Assembly (NCBI GenBank): GCA_003229305.1
Contig: QIDH01000058.1
Coordinates: 27,774 to 91,773 of the forward strand
Source of the DNA: Acidimicrobiia bacterium
GTDB lineage: Bacteria; Actinomycetota; Acidimicrobiia; Spongiisociales; Spongiisociaceae
Length of the DNA: 64,000 nucleotides
Direction: 5' to 3'
Below, piece after piece: positions 61,713 to 64,000 of the stretch. How positions within the stretch are numbered: the first letter of the stretch is position 1; every line of letters starts with the position of its first letter. The position numbers and the translations under genes were made by a program. The notes below the pieces were generated by a model. The model was not told the origin of the DNA. It did not search any database and saw only the letters and a list, made by a program, of their open reading frames with translations.

Positions 61713-62413
61713 AGGTCGAACTGATCCCCGTGGAGGGGATCCCGGAGGCATCCTCAGGAGACGACGTTGCCGACCTGGTCATGGGTGGACTCTCTGCGTC
61801 TGGAATCGACTTGGTGGATGGCGATGTGGTGGTGGTCACCCACAAAATCATCTCAAAATCCGAGGGAAGGGTCGTTCCTCTGCAAGACCCTGGACCCGAC
61901 GGACATCGCTACCTGGTCGAGCGCGAAGCCAGCACGATCCTGAGGCGAAGAGGGTCGCTGGTCATCGCCAAGACCCGTCATGGGTTCGTGTGCGCCAACG
62001 CGGGGGTCGATCGATCGAACGTTGCGCCTGGCAACGCCTTGTTGCTACCGCTTGACCCTGACGCATCCGCCCACCGGATCAGGGTTCGCATCGAGCGGGC
62101 CCTCGGAGTTTCCATCGCAGTGTTGGTGACCGACACCTTCGGACGCGCTTGGCGGAACGGATTGGTCGACGTCACTATCGGCATCTCAGGCCTGATCCCA
62201 ATAGTCGACTACCGAGGCACCAAAGACACGCATGGCAACACGCTGGAGGTCACCGAGGTAGCAATCGCAGACGAGATCGCGGCCGCAGCAGACCTGGTGA
62301 TGGGCAAGGCAACAGGAATCCCGGCCGCGGTTGTCAGAGGCGTCGACTACCCGAAAGGCCCTGGTCGCGCCACAGACATGGTCCGCGATGCGTCCGAGGA
62401 CATGTTCCGGTAG
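61709..62413 (+). CDS. fbiB: F420-0:gamma-glutamyl ligase (CofE domain)
   Basis: Adds the gamma-linked glutamates to F420. 234 residues from the ATG at 61709: MKVELIPVEGIPEASSGDDV, VVVTHKIISKSEGRVV, RHGFVCANAGVDRSNV, LVTDTFGRAWRNGLVDVTIG and DYRGTKDTHGNTLEVTEVA; these are the CofE motifs. Mycobacterial FbiB carries an extra C-terminal nitroreductase-like domain for dehydro-F420 reduction; it is absent here, so that step must be done by another protein or be unnecessary. Coupled to fbiA. Confidence 0.93.
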   Translation: MKVELIPVEGIPEASSGDDVADLVMGGLSASGIDLVDGDVVVVTHKIISKSEGRVVPLQDPGPDGHRYLVEREASTILRRRGSLVIAKTRHGFVCANAGVDRSNVAPGNALLLPLDPDASAHRIRVRIERALGVSIAVLVTDTFGRAWRNGLVDVTIGISGLIPIVDYRGTKDTHGNTLEVTEVAIADEIAAAADLVMGKATGIPAAVVRGVDYPKGPGRATDMVRDASEDMFR

Positions 62414-62530
62414 CCGTTTGGATGCCGCGCCCCCGAGGCGAGCACGGCAAGGCTGAGCGAAACCATCACACACCGCTGACCCCCTGTGTGTTCGCGGGAT
62501 CCGCCAACAACAAGACACTGCCCACCATTA

Positions 62531-62857
62531 CTAGTAGCGGGGCGGAGCCCGGTGCAATTGGGTACGCAACAGAGCGATCAGTTCGCCCGTAGGCGACAAC
62601 GAGGGCCAAGTTGTACCCATGTGGATCGCTGCCGACACGACGACGACCCACCAAACGATTCGATCAGGGAGCCCGACAACGAATAGCACCAGGACATTGG
62701 CAACCGCCGCCGCAGCAACAACCGCCCAGTGTCTCAGGCCTGTCGGTCTGTCTGAGTGGCGCCGCTTGGACCAAACCCGCGGTCCCCTTCTTGTGCTCGT
62801 ATGGCGGGGCGGGACAGAACCCTTGGCGCAATCAAAGGGGATTCCATTGTCACTCAT
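62531..62857 (-). CDS. Small putative membrane protein
   Basis: 108 residues from the ATG at 62857 (MSDNGIPFDCAKGS). A basic N-terminal part rich in Arg/Ser is followed by two hydrophobic segments (about 47-66 and 68-84; VVAAAAVANVLVLFVVG, IVWWVVVVSAAIHMG). No family recognised and no good ribosome-binding site; it could be a small two-helix protein or a spurious frame. It sits between fbiB and the HNH gene. Confidence 0.5.
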   Translation of the reverse strand: MSDNGIPFDCAKGSVPPRHTSTRRGPRVWSKRRHSDRPTGLRHWAVVAAAAVANVLVLFVVGLPDRIVWWVVVVSAAIHMGTTWPSLSPTGELIALLRTQLHRAPPRY

Positions 62858-63015
62858 ATGAGCATGTGAGCCCACATCGAAGGGGGCGAACAATCTGACA
62901 TCATTTGGCACCCAAAGGTACACTCACGCCGAGGTTCTGGTCTCCTGACAAGACTGAGAAATCTCGCCCTTTCCCCTGGCAGACCTCTGTTTCTTGTCAC
63001 AGCCGTCTGATAATA

Positions 63016-63031
63016 TCGAACATATGTTCGA
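63016..63031. promoter_or_regulatory. LexA (SOS) box overlapping the HNH gene start codon
   Basis: TCGAAC-ATAT-GTTCGA, a perfect 16-bp palindrome matching the actinobacterial SOS-box consensus. It contains the ATG at 63024. A -10-like GATAAT lies right before it (63009-63014), so transcription could start within a few bases of the ATG (a near-leaderless mRNA). LexA bound here would block initiation. Confidence 0.85.
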
Positions 63032-64000
63032 CACACTGCTACAAGAAGAACCAGACACAGGAACAGGCGATGTGTCGACCGATGCCCGTGAACAACGCAT
63101 CTTGGACTGCGAACGGGTCATCGCCCAACTGCGCTCCTTGCAAGCCCAAGAACTCGCAGTATTGGACCGCCAACAGGTAGCGGCCGCCGACGGTGCCAGA
63201 ACCCTGGTCGAATGGTGCGCCGCCCGCTTCGACGTCTCCCGCCAGGCTGCCCGCGATCTGGTATTGGTCGCCCGGAGCCAACATTCCGACATCAACATGG
63301 CGTTGGCAGACGGTGACATCAACTTTGACCGTGCCACCCAAACCACTCGTTTGGCCAACACCGGCTTTGCCGATGCTCTGCAACGCACCGCCGGCTACGA
63401 CGTCGGAGCACTCAAACGGCTCCGCATCTCCAGAGAACCGCTGGCCCCAGGCGACGAAACCGACATCCATGAGCACCGCAGCCTGGCCCTGCAACCCCGC
63501 CTCGACGAATCGCACTACACCGGATGGCTCACCATGGCCGGCACAGACGCCAAACTCCTAGAAACCGCTCTGATGCGCCGAGCCGAGCAACTAAGCCAAG
63601 AGTTGCCCGATGGCACGGTCCTGTCTCGTGGGCAGTTGCTGCACGACTCTCTGGTCGACATGGCCACAGACGACCTCGCCCAAAGCGCCCAAGGTGTGGA
63701 TAGTCCTGGGGCGATCATCTCAGTGTTCGTCGACCCCCAACCAGCCCGGACCGGCCAACCGGCCAGAACCGGTGACCGCCAGCCAGCCGCGCCAGCACCG
63801 GTGGTCCGGCTCGACAACGATGTTCGGATCGGACCAAACGCTTTGCAACAACTCCTCTGCGGTGGAGCTGTCGTGGAACTCAACCAGAGTTCCGAACCGC
63901 TCGGAGTCGGCAGAACTAGCAAGGCTGTTCCCCCCAGACTCAAACGATGGGTCATCCACCGCGACCTCGGCGCCTGCACCATCGCGGGATGCAACTCGAC
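63024..64000 (+). CDS. HNH endonuclease/DUF222 (13E12-type) protein, 5' part
   Basis: The frame is open from the ATG at 63024 to the window edge (325 complete codons, no stop), so it is a partial gene. The protein starts MFDTLLQEEPDTGTGDV and shows a helical DUF222 domain (about 30-210, AQELAVLDRQQVAAADGARTLVEW-type block, LVEWCAARFDVSRQAARDL), then a Pro/Arg-rich linker, and at the end of the window RLKRWVIHRDLGACTIAGC, the beginning of an HNH nuclease domain. Such genes are multi-copy in actinobacteria (13E12 repeat family in M. tuberculosis) and of unknown role, some with LexA boxes. The rest of the HNH domain lies outside the window. Confidence 0.88.
   Translation, partial: MFDTLLQEEPDTGTGDVSTDAREQRILDCERVIAQLRSLQAQELAVLDRQQVAAADGARTLVEWCAARFDVSRQAARDLVLVARSQHSDINMALADGDINFDRATQTTRLANTGFADALQRTAGYDVGALKRLRISREPLAPGDETDIHEHRSLALQPRLDESHYTGWLTMAGTDAKLLETALMRRAEQLSQELPDGTVLSRGQLLHDSLVDMATDDLAQSAQGVDSPGAIISVFVDPQPARTGQPARTGDRQPAAPAPVVRLDNDVRIGPNALQQLLCGGAVVELNQSSEPLGVGRTSKAVPPRLKRWVIHRDLGACTIAGCNS

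Overview
The window is GC-rich DNA from a bacterial chromosome. The best-supported reading is an actinomycete (Actinomycetota), probably of a deep-branching class such as Acidimicrobiia. The pointers are coenzyme F420 genes (cofD/fbiA and cofE), DUF3499 and DUF5719 proteins next to a phosphomannomutase, a prfB-ftsE-ftsX-smpB-ssrA block, a comF-hpf-secA neighbourhood, a DUF222/13E12-type HNH gene and an actinobacterial LexA box (TCGAAC-N4-GTTCGA). It also has a complete mreBCD-PBP2-rodA set, which many actinobacteria lack. The class-level assignment is inference.

Layout. 0-5.3 kb: end of trkA, trkH, then proB, obg, rpmA and rplU on the minus strand. 5.4-14 kb: RNase E/G, thymidine kinase and the rod-shape operon mreB-mreC-mreD-mrdA-rodA. 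14-23 kb: ndk, folC, valS, a Thr-rich surface protein, clpX, clpP and tig. 23-26.3 kb: six tRNAs (His, Arg, Gly, Pro, Lys, Leu) interspersed with a crotonase, an SDR and a VOC protein. 26.3-31.3 kb: rdgB, rph, an MBL hydrolase, a JAMM protein, pdxH, a DUF983 protein and an unusual tandem PD-(D/E)XK protein. 31.5-36.6 kb: tmRNA, smpB, an M23 murein hydrolase, ftsX, ftsE and prfB with a programmed +1 frameshift. 36.6-40 kb: a flavoprotein behind an ArsR-like operator, and an ECF sigma/anti-sigma pair. 40-48.2 kb: secA, then a tightly coupled hpf / response regulator / HEAT-repeat / HD-GYP operon, and comF. 48.2-60.7 kb: a divergent FtsH paralogue and an envelope glycosylation region (manB, DPM-like GT2, GtrA, a GT-C-like membrane protein, a GT2/membrane giant, DUF5719, small Cys-rich proteins). 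60.8-64 kb: cofD, cofE, a small membrane protein and the 5' part of a LexA-box-controlled HNH/DUF222 gene cut by the window edge.

Most of the window is conserved housekeeping in long minus-strand operons with 1-14 bp overlaps, so translational coupling is common. The less ordinary elements are: (i) a protein with two successive nuclease-like halves, each carrying the same C...C-x2-C-x5-C pattern expected of an Fe-S cluster; (ii) the hpf-coupled RR/HEAT/HD-GYP module, whose HEAT and HD-GYP proteins appear to share an N-terminal domain; (iii) a family of small palindromic repeats directly after the 3' ends of tRNA-Lys, tmRNA and secA; (iv) a perfect 28-bp ArsR-like dyad before a flavoprotein ending in Gly-Cys-Cys; (v) a LexA box lying over a start codon. 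I saw no CRISPR array, insertion sequence, prophage or replication origin.
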